Assembly: GCA_017407375.1 (NCBI GenBank)
Contig: JAFQWT010000095.1
Span: 1 to 31,549 of the forward strand
Source: Clostridia bacterium
GTDB lineage: Bacteria; Bacillota; Clostridia; Oscillospirales; CAG-272
DNA: 31,549 bases
Direction: 5' to 3'
Part shown: piece after piece, positions 7,073 to 15,344 of the stretch
Position numbering within the stretch: the stretch's first letter is position 1
Layout: the number at the start of each line of letters is the position of its first letter
Made by a program: the position numbers and the translations under genes
The notes under the pieces: generated by a model
Told to the model about the DNA's origin: nothing
What the model saw: only the letters and a program-made list of their open reading frames with translations
Database searches by the model: none

Positions 7073-8932
7073 GTGAAACCATCGCTTCTTTCCTTTGATG
7101 CCGACGGCTTTTATCTTAACGGCGAGCCCTTCCGCATTTTGGCGGGGGAGATCCATTATTTTCGCAGCATGCCCTCCGACTGGGAGCGCCGCCTTCTCTC
7201 GGCCCGCGACTTCGGTCTTAACACCATCGTGACCTACGTGCCGTGGAATTCCCACGAGCCGAGCGAGGGGCACTTCTGCTTTGAAAACGAGCTGGACCTG
7301 GCCGCCTTCCTTACGCTTTGCAAACGCCTTGGCCTTTACGTGCTGCTCCGCCCCTCTCCTTACATCTGCTCCGAGTGGGAGCTTGGAGGGCTTCCCGCGC
7401 GGCTGCTTGCCGACAGGAGCATGACTCTCCGCTCCTCCGACCCCGCCTACCTTTCCGCCGTCCGCCGCTATTACGACCGCCTGGTGCCCGAATTCCTCCC
7501 CTACCTTTCGACAAGGGGCGGACCGATCCTTGCGGTGGCGGTCGAGAACGAATACGGAAGCTACGCCTGCGATGACGAGTATCTTTGCGCCTTAGCCGCT
7601 ATGCTCCGTGAGCGCGGCGTGGACGTCCCCCTCTATACCACCGACGGGCAGGCGCCCCAAATGCTGACCTTCGGGCGCGAAAAAACGGGTGGCTTTGTCG
7701 GCGTCAATTACCGTGGGACGCAGGGCGCAGGGTCTTCGGCGCTGGCCGCCGTCCGTGCCTACGCCAAGGACAGCCCCCTCTTTGTCGGAGAATTCTGGGC
7801 GGGGCGCTCCATGCACTGGGGAGAGCCCTACACTCCTCGCGACGCTTCCGACACGGCCGAGGCCTTCCGTGAGGCGCTGGCGATGGGAGCGAGCGGTTCC
7901 TTTTATATGTTCTCGGGCGGCACCAACTTCGGCTTTATGGGCGGTGCCAATTTCGGCAGATCCTACAGTCCGCGCGAGGGCACACCCGACCGCTATATTC
8001 CTATGGCGACCTCCTACGATGTCGATGCCCTCCTTGACGAGGCGGGCTATCCCACCGAAAAATACTTTCTCTGCCGTGACGTCCTTGACGACTTCCTCGG
8101 TAAGCCACGGCGGCCGCACACCGCGCCCGAGCACAAAACGCAGGCGCTCACCGTGCCTCTCACCGAGTGCGCCGAGCTGTTTTCTAGTCTCGATGCCCTC
8201 ACCACCCACCGTGAGAGAACGCACCGCCCCCGTCCTATGGAGGATTTTGGCGAAAGCTACGGCCTGATCCTTTACACGACCACTCTCCCCGCCTTTACCG
8301 AGGGGGCCTATAACCTTGAGCCCCACCGCTACCGCGACCGCGTGACCCTGTTTGCCGACGGCGAGTATTTCGCCACCTTTCTCCGCGACCGCGGCCTGAC
8401 GCGGCGGGCGGCGGGGGTCGGCCTCTTCCGCGGTGGCCCCGCCCTTGTCCCCACGGGGAAGGAGCGGCGCATCGATGCGCTGTGCGAGAACCTGGGGCGC
8501 ATCAACCACGGCCGCCTCATTCCCGAGGAAAGGAAGGGTATGGAGGAGGCGCTCACGTACGTGGATTCCATGCTATTCGGATACGAGACGCGCACCCTGC
8601 CGCTTGACGACCTTACGGGCCTTACCCTTGCGGAGGGACTTCCGCGCCCCGATATCCCCTGCTTTCTCCGCGCCCGCTTTGATGCCGAGGCGGGGGTCGA
8701 CACCTACGTGCTGACCGAGGGGCTTGGCCACGGCTACCTTTTTGTGAACGGCAAAAACCTCGGGCGCTATGACGAGGCGGGGCCCCAAAAAACGCTTTAT
8801 CTCCCGGGAGCGCTCCTGCGGGAAAGGGACAACGAGCTTATCGTTCTCGACCTGGCTCCCCGCGGCGGTGGCGTTACGCTCTCTCTCCTTGACCACGCCG
8901 TCCTTACGGGCGAGGGACAAGCACTCACGTAA
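7073..8932 (+). CDS. GH35 beta-galactosidase 1
   Basis: A 619-residue family GH35 enzyme. The N-terminal (beta/alpha)8 domain holds the signature GGPILAVAVENEYGSY, giving acid/base Glu160, and FVGEFWAGR, giving nucleophile Glu240; the usual Gln of the signature is Val here. The FSGGTNFGFMGGANFG block is typical of the family. C-terminal beta domains (about 400-615) end with GHGYLFVNGKNLGRY. It hydrolyses terminal beta-D-galactosyl residues. No signal peptide, so it is cytoplasmic. The start is GTG at 7073, eight bases after AAGGAG. It is divergent from its likely AraC regulator. No clear terminator follows; the next rightward gene has its own promoter. Confidence 0.95.
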   Translation: MKPSLLSFDADGFYLNGEPFRILAGEIHYFRSMPSDWERRLLSARDFGLNTIVTYVPWNSHEPSEGHFCFENELDLAAFLTLCKRLGLYVLLRPSPYICSEWELGGLPARLLADRSMTLRSSDPAYLSAVRRYYDRLVPEFLPYLSTRGGPILAVAVENEYGSYACDDEYLCALAAMLRERGVDVPLYTTDGQAPQMLTFGREKTGGFVGVNYRGTQGAGSSALAAVRAYAKDSPLFVGEFWAGRSMHWGEPYTPRDASDTAEAFREALAMGASGSFYMFSGGTNFGFMGGANFGRSYSPREGTPDRYIPMATSYDVDALLDEAGYPTEKYFLCRDVLDDFLGKPRRPHTAPEHKTQALTVPLTECAELFSSLDALTTHRERTHRPRPMEDFGESYGLILYTTTLPAFTEGAYNLEPHRYRDRVTLFADGEYFATFLRDRGLTRRAAGVGLFRGGPALVPTGKERRIDALCENLGRINHGRLIPEERKGMEEALTYVDSMLFGYETRTLPLDDLTGLTLAEGLPRPDIPCFLRARFDAEAGVDTYVLTEGLGHGYLFVNGKNLGRYDEAGPQKTLYLPGALLRERDNELIVLDLAPRGGGVTLSLLDHAVLTGEGQALT

Positions 8933-8939
8933 AAGGGCC

Positions 8940-9291
8940 GCGTGCGGCACGGGCGCTTCTCTCCTTCGCCCAACGCGTTTTTCACCGAAGGAGGATCGTT
9001 TGTCAGGATACCGTCGATGCCCATGGCGCGGTAGCGCTTGGCCTCCTCAGCATAATAGGCAAAGAAAACGTTACATTTGATGCCGTTTTCGTGCGCGCGT
9101 TTGACGGTTTTTTCGGTGAAGTGGGGCTTGAACAGCGGAATTCGGTCCACCCCGAGGGCAAGGGCCCTGTCCACCATGGACAAAAGCTCGGAAAAGCAGA
9201 CGTCAAGCTCCTCGGCGTTCATCGAATAGCGCGGAGGACCGCCCTTTTGAAGCCGATTTTCCCGAATCTTCGTCCGAATTTCTCTTTCCAT
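8940..9291 (-). pseudogene. Remnant of a glycerophosphodiester phosphodiesterase (C-terminal part)
   Basis: A leftward frame of about 90 meaningful residues matches the end of a GDPD TIM barrel: IPLFKPHFTEKTVKRAHENG, then NVFFAYYAEEAKRYRAMGIDGILTNDP. The N-terminal catalytic half (the HRG and EXD motifs) is absent. The nearest ATG, 9291, has no good ribosome binding site and faces the promoter of the rightward operon. The frame runs on into the antisense of the GH35 3' end without a natural stop. This looks like a decayed gene trimmed on both sides. Similarity is judged by eye. Confidence 0.55.
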
Positions 9292-9312
9292 TCCGCAAAA
9301 GTATGCTATAAT
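9285..9312 (+). promoter_or_regulatory. Promoter of the GH123-like/GH35 operon
   Basis: TATAAT (9307-9312) with TG one base upstream, an extended -10. A weak -35, TTTCCA (9285-9290), lies 16 bp before it. An upstream in-frame ATG at 9311 overlaps the -10 and so cannot be the start codon. Confidence 0.65.
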
Positions 9313-9340
9313 GAAGAAAAAGCGCGAAAGGAGCTCCCGT

Positions 9341-11050
9341 ATGTCCGCCATTACCGCCGTCATCACCTCCTCTCTTGAAAAGCTGTATCCCGAGGTCGAG
9401 CCGAGGGCCATGGACACCGCAGGGCTTTCCTGCCTGGCCAACGAGCCCTTTTCCTTTGCCGTGGCGTACAAGCTCTCCCCCACCTACGCCAACGCCACGG
9501 GCATTTACGTGCGGGTGGAGACCGACCTCCCCGTCTCTCTCTATTCCGTGCGGCACGTGCCCGTCCCCCAAGCAAAGGACCCGAAGCTTGACGACGAGTG
9601 CCGCGCGGGGCTCATCGGGGACATTCTCATCCCCAAAAGGACCAACGCCCCCCTCACGACCGTCCGTTACCCCTGGCCCGAGGAGTTTACCGTGGAGGCG
9701 GGCGATGCCCCCCTCTTTGCACGGAGCGAGTCGTGGGAGGCGCTCTTTCTGACGGTGAACGAGGAGGGGCGAGCGCTGGCGGGCGGCACCTATCCCATAA
9801 GGATCACCTTCCACGCGAGCAAGGGCGGCGGCCTTCTTGGCGAGTGCGCGCTGACGCTCACGGTCATCGGGGCGCGGCTTCCGCGGCAGAAGCTGAAGTA
9901 CACCAGCTGGTTCCACGCGGACTGCCTGTGCGATGCCTACGGCGTTGCCCCCTTCTCGGATAGGTTTTTTGAGATCTTTGAGTCCTACGTGCGGGTCGGC
10001 GCCCGCCACGGCATGAACGTCCTCTTTACCCCCTGCTTCACGCCCCCGCTTGACACGCCCGTGGGGGGTGAGCGCATGACGGTGCAGCTTATCGGCGTGG
10101 CCCGTGTGCGCGGCCACTACCGCTTTGACTTTACCCTCCTTGACCGCTATATGGACATTGCTCTTCGGGCGGGTGTCACGCATTTTGAGCATTCCCACCT
10201 CTTTACCCAGTGGGGGGCCAAGCACGCCCCGAAGATCGTGGGTAGGGTCGGCGGACGGGAGGTGCGCCTTTTCGGCTGGGAGACCGACGCCACCGACGAG
10301 GAATACGGGCGCTTTTTGCGCTCCTACCTCAAGGCCCTCCTTGCCCACCTTAAGGAAAGGGGCTTGGATGACCGCTTCATCTTCCACATCTCGGATGAGC
10401 CCGGCCCCCAAACGCACGAGAATTATAAGCGCGCCAAGGCGCTGCTCGGCGGTCTGCTTGACGGCTACACCGTCGGGGATGCGCTCTCGCATTACGAGTA
10501 TTACGAGGACGGCACGGTGCCCCTGCCCATCGTCTGTACCGAAAGCATTGCCGATTTCTGCGGTAAGGCCAAGCACTTCTGGGCCTACTACACGGGCGGC
10601 CAGACCGAGGGCGGCCTCTCCAACCGCAAGCTGAACTGCTCGGGCGAGCGCAACCGTATGCTGGGTATCCAGATGTATTTCCACGGTGTGGAGGGCTTTT
10701 TGCACTGGGGCTATAACTATTGGTACAGCATCCTCTCCCGGGGCTTTACTGACCCCACGCTCGATGCCTGCGGCTACGGCGGCGCCAACCCCGGCACCTC
10801 CTCCCTCGTGTACCCCGCCCTCGACGGGACCTGCCTGCCCTCCATCCGCCAAAAGGTGTTTTACGAGGCCATCTGCGATATGCGCGCCCTCCTCCTCTAT
10901 GAGCGCCTGGCAGGCAAGCGCGCCGCCCACGCCCTCGTCCGTGAGGCCTTTGGCGAGGTGACCTTCCGCACCCACCCCGAAAGCGCCGAAAAGCTCCTTG
11001 CCTTCCGCCGCACCCTCAACGGGCGAATCGCGGAGAAGCTATCCACCTGA
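9341..11050 (+). CDS. DUF4091 / GH123-like glycoside hydrolase
   Basis: A 569-residue protein. The N-terminal beta-sandwich (about residues 30-180) is followed by a TIM-barrel domain like that of DUF4091 and GH123. GH123 enzymes use a neighbouring Asp-Glu pair for substrate-assisted removal of beta-linked N-acetylgalactosamine; here FHISDEPGP puts that pair at Asp352-Glu353. HWGYNYWY and the following block match the end of the barrel. No signal peptide. The start at 9341 has AAAGGAG seven bases upstream. The GH35 gene begins 18 bp after its stop, so they are co-transcribed. A joint action on Gal-beta-GalNAc units is an inference; many DUF4091 proteins have no assigned substrate. Confidence 0.78.
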   Translation: MSAITAVITSSLEKLYPEVEPRAMDTAGLSCLANEPFSFAVAYKLSPTYANATGIYVRVETDLPVSLYSVRHVPVPQAKDPKLDDECRAGLIGDILIPKRTNAPLTTVRYPWPEEFTVEAGDAPLFARSESWEALFLTVNEEGRALAGGTYPIRITFHASKGGGLLGECALTLTVIGARLPRQKLKYTSWFHADCLCDAYGVAPFSDRFFEIFESYVRVGARHGMNVLFTPCFTPPLDTPVGGERMTVQLIGVARVRGHYRFDFTLLDRYMDIALRAGVTHFEHSHLFTQWGAKHAPKIVGRVGGREVRLFGWETDATDEEYGRFLRSYLKALLAHLKERGLDDRFIFHISDEPGPQTHENYKRAKALLGGLLDGYTVGDALSHYEYYEDGTVPLPIVCTESIADFCGKAKHFWAYYTGGQTEGGLSNRKLNCSGERNRMLGIQMYFHGVEGFLHWGYNYWYSILSRGFTDPTLDACGYGGANPGTSSLVYPALDGTCLPSIRQKVFYEAICDMRALLLYERLAGKRAAHALVREAFGEVTFRTHPESAEKLLAFRRTLNGRIAEKLST

Positions 11051-11068
11051 GAAAGGAAGAAACCGCCG

Positions 11069-12832
11069 ATGAGACACCTGACCTACGACAGCGACCGCTT
11101 TTACCTGAACGGAGAGCCACACACGATCCTCTCGGGCGCGATGCACTACTTCCGCATTCCCCGCGAGTACTGGCGCGACCGTCTCCAAAAGCTCTACGAA
11201 TGCGGCTTCAATACGGTCGAGACCTACACCCCCTGGAACCTGCACGAGCCGCGCGAGGGCGAGTTTGATTTTGAGGGCAACCTCGACGTTGCCGCCTTCA
11301 TCGCCGAGGCCGCCGCCGTGGGGCTGGACGTCATTCTCCGCCCGGGGCCTTACATCTGCGCCGAGTGGGAATTCGGCGGTCTTCCCGCGTGGCTCCTGAC
11401 CTACGGAGATATGGCGCTCCGCTGTAACGATCCCCTCTTTCTCTCCAAGGTCGAGCGCTATTACGACGCCCTTTTGCCGCGCGTCCGTCCCTATCTCGGC
11501 TCGGCGGGGGGGCCGCTTCTTATGCTCCAGGTCGAGAACGAGTACGGCAGCTACGGCAACGATAAGGACTACCTCCGCGCCATCAAGGCGATCTACGAGA
11601 GGCACGGCATGGACTGCCTGTACTTCACCTCGGACGGCCCCTGCTACTCGATGATGCAGGGCGGAACGCTGGACGGCGTTTTGGCGGTGGCCAACTTCGG
11701 CTCGAGGCCCCATGAGCGGCTCGGCTTTCTGAAGCAGTATCGCCCCGACCAGCCCCTGATGTGCGGTGAATACTGGTGCGGCTGGTTTGACCACTGGGGC
11801 GAGGAGCATCACTTCTGCACGGTCGAGGAGACGGCGGGTGACCTTGAGGAATTCTTCCGTATGGGCGCCTCCTTCAACTTCTATATGTTCCACGGCGGCA
11901 CCAACTTTGGCTTTATGAACGGTGCCAATTACGGCGACCGCTATCTGCCCACCGTCACAAGCTACGATTACGGCGCGCCCCTCACGGAGGCAGGCGACCG
12001 TACCCCGACCTATTACGCCCTGCGTGATATGGTAACGCGTTATTACGGCGCCCCGCCCGCCCTCACGGCAAGCGAGACGAGAAAGGCCGCCTACGGACGG
12101 GTGCGCTTCACCGAGGCCGCGCCCCTTCTTGAAAACCTTGAGGCCATCGCCTCGCCCGTCAGTACTCCCACCCCTCGGTTTATGGAAGACCTCGGTCAGA
12201 GCTACGGCTATATCCTCTACCGCACGCACGTCAAGGGGCCGCTCGACCCCCGTCCCCTCACCTTGGAGGCCTTCCACGATAAGGCCGACGTCTATCTAAA
12301 CGGGGAGCGCATCGCCTCCTACCTCCGCTGGGCGCCGCCCGCCGAGGAAGAAAAGCCGATCCTCGGCCCTCGCGACGGCGAGACCTTGCAGCTCGATATC
12401 CTTTGCGAGAATATGGGGCGCGTCAATTACGGCCCACACCTCCTTGACCGCAAGGGTGTGCGCGGTGTACGCCTCGGAAATTTCTATCACTTCGGCTGGC
12501 AGACCTACCCCTTGCCGATGACCGACCTTTCGCGCCTTTCCTTTGCTCCGATCCCCGAGGGCGGCGTCCGCGCGCCAGCGTTTCTGCGTGCCACCCTGAC
12601 GGTCGAGGGCGCCCCCGCCGACACCTTCCTCCGCACGTGCGGTCTTAAGAAGGGCTTTGTCACGGTCAACGGCAAAAACATCGGCCGCTATTATAACGAT
12701 GCAGGCCCCACGCAGACCCTCTACGTTCCCGCGCCCTTTCTCCGCGAGGGCGAGAACGAGATCCTCGTTTTTGAGACCGACGGCATCGAAGCCCCCGTAG
12801 CCGAATTCTGTTCCGATCCGATCTTAGGGTAA
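11069..12832 (+). CDS. GH35 beta-galactosidase 2
   Basis: A 587-residue GH35 enzyme with the full family signature GGPLLMLQVENEYGSYG (acid/base Glu158) and LMCGEYWCGWFDHWG (nucleophile Glu234). The N-terminal barrel is followed by beta domains that end with GFVTVNGKNIGRYYN. It is a clear paralogue of the GH35 at 7073, but closer to the family consensus (it keeps the Gln in the signature). No signal peptide. Second gene of the operon with the GH123-like enzyme, AGGAAG upstream of ATG 11069. A strong terminator follows the stop codon. Confidence 0.95.
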   Translation: MRHLTYDSDRFYLNGEPHTILSGAMHYFRIPREYWRDRLQKLYECGFNTVETYTPWNLHEPREGEFDFEGNLDVAAFIAEAAAVGLDVILRPGPYICAEWEFGGLPAWLLTYGDMALRCNDPLFLSKVERYYDALLPRVRPYLGSAGGPLLMLQVENEYGSYGNDKDYLRAIKAIYERHGMDCLYFTSDGPCYSMMQGGTLDGVLAVANFGSRPHERLGFLKQYRPDQPLMCGEYWCGWFDHWGEEHHFCTVEETAGDLEEFFRMGASFNFYMFHGGTNFGFMNGANYGDRYLPTVTSYDYGAPLTEAGDRTPTYYALRDMVTRYYGAPPALTASETRKAAYGRVRFTEAAPLLENLEAIASPVSTPTPRFMEDLGQSYGYILYRTHVKGPLDPRPLTLEAFHDKADVYLNGERIASYLRWAPPAEEEKPILGPRDGETLQLDILCENMGRVNYGPHLLDRKGVRGVRLGNFYHFGWQTYPLPMTDLSRLSFAPIPEGGVRAPAFLRATLTVEGAPADTFLRTCGLKKGFVTVNGKNIGRYYNDAGPTQTLYVPAPFLREGENEILVFETDGIEAPVAEFCSDPILG

Positions 12833-12833
12833 G

Positions 12834-12869
12834 AAAAAAAGACAGAGAACCGTGTTCTCTGTCTTTTTT
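12834..12869. terminator. Strong bidirectional terminator after GH35 gene 2
   Basis: A perfect stem of about 16 bp (A-rich start at 12834; GACAGAGAAC paired with GTTCTCTGTC), loop CGT, then six T. The leftward side also ends in a T tract, so it can stop read-through from the racemase gene across the repeat array. Confidence 0.9.
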
Positions 12870-12895
12870 GTGCCATTAGCGCGGCAGTTGGCATC

Positions 12896-12997
12896 GAGAA
12901 ATTCCGTACGTCGCGTGTGAAAGAGGCGCGACCGATACCAAAATCCGCCGCCAAGAGCGTGGGAATTTCGTGGAGAAATTGCCGTTTGTGAGGTGAT
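12896..12997. repeat. Degenerate extra copy of the 101-bp unit
   Basis: The stretch before the clean array keeps the unit's landmarks in order and spacing: TTCCGTACGTC at 12902, 103 bp before the first clean TTCCATACGTC; ACCAAAATCCGCCGC; then GGGAATTTCGTGGAGAAATTGCCG. It reads as an older diverged copy at the left edge. Confidence 0.55.
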
Positions 12998-13358
12998 GGC
13001 GTATTTCCATACGTCAAGGGGAGCGAGCGGGAATTTATGCCGAATTTTACCCGCTCGCGGAGAAAATTTTGCGCAGAAATTTTTGGCTGCGACCCGCCGG
13101 CGTATTTCCATACGTCAAGGGGTGGGAGCGGGAATTTATGCCGAAAATTACCCGCTCGCGGAGAAAATTTTGTGCAGAAATTTTTGGCCGTGACCCGCCG
13201 GCGTATTTCCATACGTCAAGGAGAGGGAGCGGGAATTTATGCCGAAATTTACCCGCTCGCGGAGAAAATTTTGTGCAGAAATTTTTGGCCGTGACCCGCC
13301 GGCGTATTTTCATACGTCAAGGGGAGCGGACGGGAATTTATGCCAAAATTTACCCGCG
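12998..13358. repeat. Tandem array, 101-bp unit, 3.6 clean copies
   Basis: Units begin at 12998, 13099, 13200 and 13301, exactly 101 bp apart. The fourth is cut off at about 13358. Units two and three differ at only a few bases; unit one and the partial unit differ more. Each starts with a small inverted repeat (CGTAT...ATACG) and has a larger stem-loop centred on GAGCGGGAATTT ... ACCCGCTC. There are no unique spacers between copies. Several frames stay open through the array, which creates spurious ORFs on both strands because 101 is not a multiple of three. The stop codon of the racemase gene lies inside the partial unit. Confidence 0.93.
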
Positions 13359-14042
13359 AGAAGCGAGGCGGACGGTTGCCTTTGCCAACTCCAACGTCGG
13401 ATCGCAGGTCGGATACCGAAGGTCGTACCTCTCTACCGCCACGGGAAGCTCGGTGCAGCCGAGAAGCAGAAGCTCTGCCCCGCGGGAGAGGAGGTCCTCC
13501 ATGGCGGCGCGGGCGGGGGCGATGTCGTGATCCTGCCTTCCCGCCTTGACGCCGTTATAGATGAGGTCGGTGATGGCGCGTTGCCCGCGCTCATCGGGCA
13601 GAAGGAGCGAGAGGCCACTTTCCCGGAGGGAGGCGGCGTAAATGCCGCTTTTGACCGTTCCCTCGGTGGCGAGGAGCCCCACCGTGCGCACGCCACGCGC
13701 TACGAGGGCGTCCCGCGTGAGGTCGATCATGTGGAGCAGGGGGATCCCCACGGCGGCCTGCACCTCGGCATGGAAGTGGTGCGCCGTGTTGCAGGGCATC
13801 ACCAGCAGCTCCGCCCCCATCGCCCAAAGCGAGAGGGCGCTTTCCCGCATCTTTGGCACGGGGCTCCGCCCACGGCCGAGAATGGCCGCGGTCCTATCGG
13901 GGATCGCGGTGTTGTTGTCCAAAAGGATCCGCAGATGCTCCCCGTCACTCTCCGCCTCGGTATTTTCGATGATCTTTTTAAATAGGTCGGCCGTTGCCAG
14001 GGGGCCCATCCCCCCGATAATGCCGACGGTCTTTTTCTTCAT
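13350..14042 (-). CDS. Aspartate/glutamate racemase family protein
   Basis: A 230-residue cofactor-independent racemase of the Asp/Glu/hydantoin family, normal length. The N-terminus KTVGIIGGMGPLAT is typical of aspartate racemase. The two catalytic cysteines sit in MPCNTAHHF (Cys84) and LLGCTELP (Cys196). It interconverts L- and D-amino acids, most likely aspartate, without PLP; D-aspartate is used in peptidoglycan cross-bridges in some Gram-positives. GGGGAG lies seven bases before the ATG. The last codons and the stop are formed by the edge of the 101-bp repeat array, so the C-terminus may have been set by array expansion. Confidence 0.9.
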   Translation of the reverse strand: MKKKTVGIIGGMGPLATADLFKKIIENTEAESDGEHLRILLDNNTAIPDRTAAILGRGRSPVPKMRESALSLWAMGAELLVMPCNTAHHFHAEVQAAVGIPLLHMIDLTRDALVARGVRTVGLLATEGTVKSGIYAASLRESGLSLLLPDERGQRAITDLIYNGVKAGRQDHDIAPARAAMEDLLSRGAELLLLGCTELPVAVERYDLRYPTCDPTLELAKATVRLASRG

Positions 14043-14069
14043 GCTCTGTCTCCCCCTGTTTTCTCAGCC

Positions 14070-14075
14070 ATTATA
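14070..14075 (-). promoter_or_regulatory. -10 element for the racemase gene
   Basis: Reading leftward, TATAAT lies 27 bp before the start codon. No good -35 is seen at the right distance, so this is tentative. Confidence 0.45.
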
Positions 14076-14135
14076 TTCTGCCCCAAATTCTCAAAAGCTT
14101 TCCCCCCCTTGTCGGCTTTCGGGAGACGGTTTTCA

Positions 14136-14174
14136 AAAAAGAACGGAGAACGCTGTGCGTTCTCCGTTCTTTTT
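14136..14174. terminator. Terminator at the end of the GH28-esterase operon
   Basis: A 16-bp perfect stem (14136-14151 with 14159-14174) and a 7-base loop, A-rich on one side and T-rich on the other. It lies directly after the stop of the leftward CE15-like gene and separates it from the racemase gene. Confidence 0.88.
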
Positions 14175-14177
14175 CCT

Positions 14178-15266
14178 TTATCGCTTGCTGTCCAGAAAAT
14201 CAAGGTAGGCCGCCCAGTCCTCCCGCGAGAGGTAGTGCGTGCCGCGGCGGTAGTGGTAGAGGATGCTCCCCTCCCCAAGGTAGGCGCCCGGCTTTGGCAG
14301 CTCGTCAGGGGTGACGAGGCCGCGCTCGCCCAACAGCTCCCAAACGGGGGAGGCGTGCAGGGTCGTCAGGAATTCCGAGGCGGGATCGGCGTGGCTGTCA
14401 AGCTCGGCCGAGCCGACAAGGAGATAGCGCGGGGCAATGAGCGAGAGGAGGAAGCTTTGGTCGTAGGGCTTATCGTCCTCGCGGTCGGCGTAGTCCTTGA
14501 AGGCCTCGCAGAACCAGTCCCAGGAGCCCGCCTTAAGGAAGTCGGTGATGCGCTCCCCCGCCCCATGCTTGGAGGAGGCGGCGCCGCCATAGCCCGAGTT
14601 GTTGGAGATAACGGCAAAAAAGCGAGGGTCCAGCGCACCGCACCACAGGGCGGTCTTCCCAAGGCGCGAGTGGCCGATGACGGCGCACCTTTCGGTGTTG
14701 AGCCCGGGGCGCGCGGCTATGAGATAATCCAGCACGCGGGAGGCGGCAAAGGCCCACATCCCGATCTTGCCCCATTCGTCCTTCGCGCGGGCGGCGGTGG
14801 TGCCAAAGTGGGCGGCGACCCCGTCCGAAAAGTCACCGTGGCCGCGGTCATTGACCACCGCGGCGTAATCGAGGACGGCCAGCGCCCAGCCGCGCTCCAC
14901 GATCTCCTCCACGGGAATGTAGCAGTGGGGCGCCTCCCCAAACGCGATGTGGAGAATGACGGGCGGGTGGGGGACGGCCGTGGGCGTGAAGATCTGCACG
15001 GGGAAGCTCCCCTCGCCGTTGGGGGTGGTGTAGACCAGCGTCACACGCTCCTCGGTGCATTTGCCGGCGCAGGTGTAGAAACCGCGGACGGTGCCAGCCG
15101 CACGGACGGTAACGTCAACGGCGGGCGTTTTACCGTAGGCGTAGGTCTCAAGGAGGCGGCGCAGCTCCCCGCGGCGCTTCTCCCAGGTCTTTCTTGTGAC
15201 GGGGGTGCCATCCCCGTGGGTAAGGATGGGGAGATAGTTTTTCTCGGAAAGAAGCTCTTTCAGCAT
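14178..15266 (-). CDS. CE15-like alpha/beta-hydrolase (glucuronoyl or acetyl esterase)
   Basis: A 362-residue alpha/beta-hydrolase resembling the CE15 glucuronoyl esterase group. The nucleophile elbow is GHSRLGKTALW (Ser200), followed by SNNSGYGGAAS, the glycine-rich block seen after the nucleophile in CE15. An acidic residue lies in LVGSAELDSHADP (near 288-290) and the catalytic His is probably His344 in GTHYLSREDW. No signal peptide; most characterised CE15 enzymes are secreted, so this would act on imported fragments. Last gene of the leftward cluster led by the GH28 protein, 78 bp after the MBL gene with no terminator between. A role in opening uronic acid esters fits that context but is inferred. 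Confidence 0.75.
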   Translation of the reverse strand: MLKELLSEKNYLPILTHGDGTPVTRKTWEKRRGELRRLLETYAYGKTPAVDVTVRAAGTVRGFYTCAGKCTEERVTLVYTTPNGEGSFPVQIFTPTAVPHPPVILHIAFGEAPHCYIPVEEIVERGWALAVLDYAAVVNDRGHGDFSDGVAAHFGTTAARAKDEWGKIGMWAFAASRVLDYLIAARPGLNTERCAVIGHSRLGKTALWCGALDPRFFAVISNNSGYGGAASSKHGAGERITDFLKAGSWDWFCEAFKDYADREDDKPYDQSFLLSLIAPRYLLVGSAELDSHADPASEFLTTLHASPVWELLGERGLVTPDELPKPGAYLGEGSILYHYRRGTHYLSREDWAAYLDFLDSKR

Positions 15267-15344
15267 AAAATCCTCTTTTTGTAAATCTTACTTTGCTGTT
15301 TTGGCAAAAACGGCGCCAAGGGGGCGGGCATGACGCGGGCGGCG

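Noticed and set aside
9203..10975. A long leftward open frame opposite the GH123-like gene
   Set aside because: It is a shadow of a GC-rich gene; the translation is low in motifs and has no ribosome binding site.
12998..13358. CRISPR array
   Set aside because: The copies are contiguous 101-bp units with no variable spacers of constant length between short repeats, and no cas genes are near.
12721..13530. Several overlapping reading frames across the tandem array on both strands
   Set aside because: They arise because the 101-bp unit lacks stops in several frames. They have no consistent start signals and cross a strong terminator.
15267..15344. Separate promoter for the CE15-like gene
   Set aside because: A TTGCCA can be found, but no -10 fits at 16-18 bp, and the lack of a terminator after the preceding gene favours read-through.
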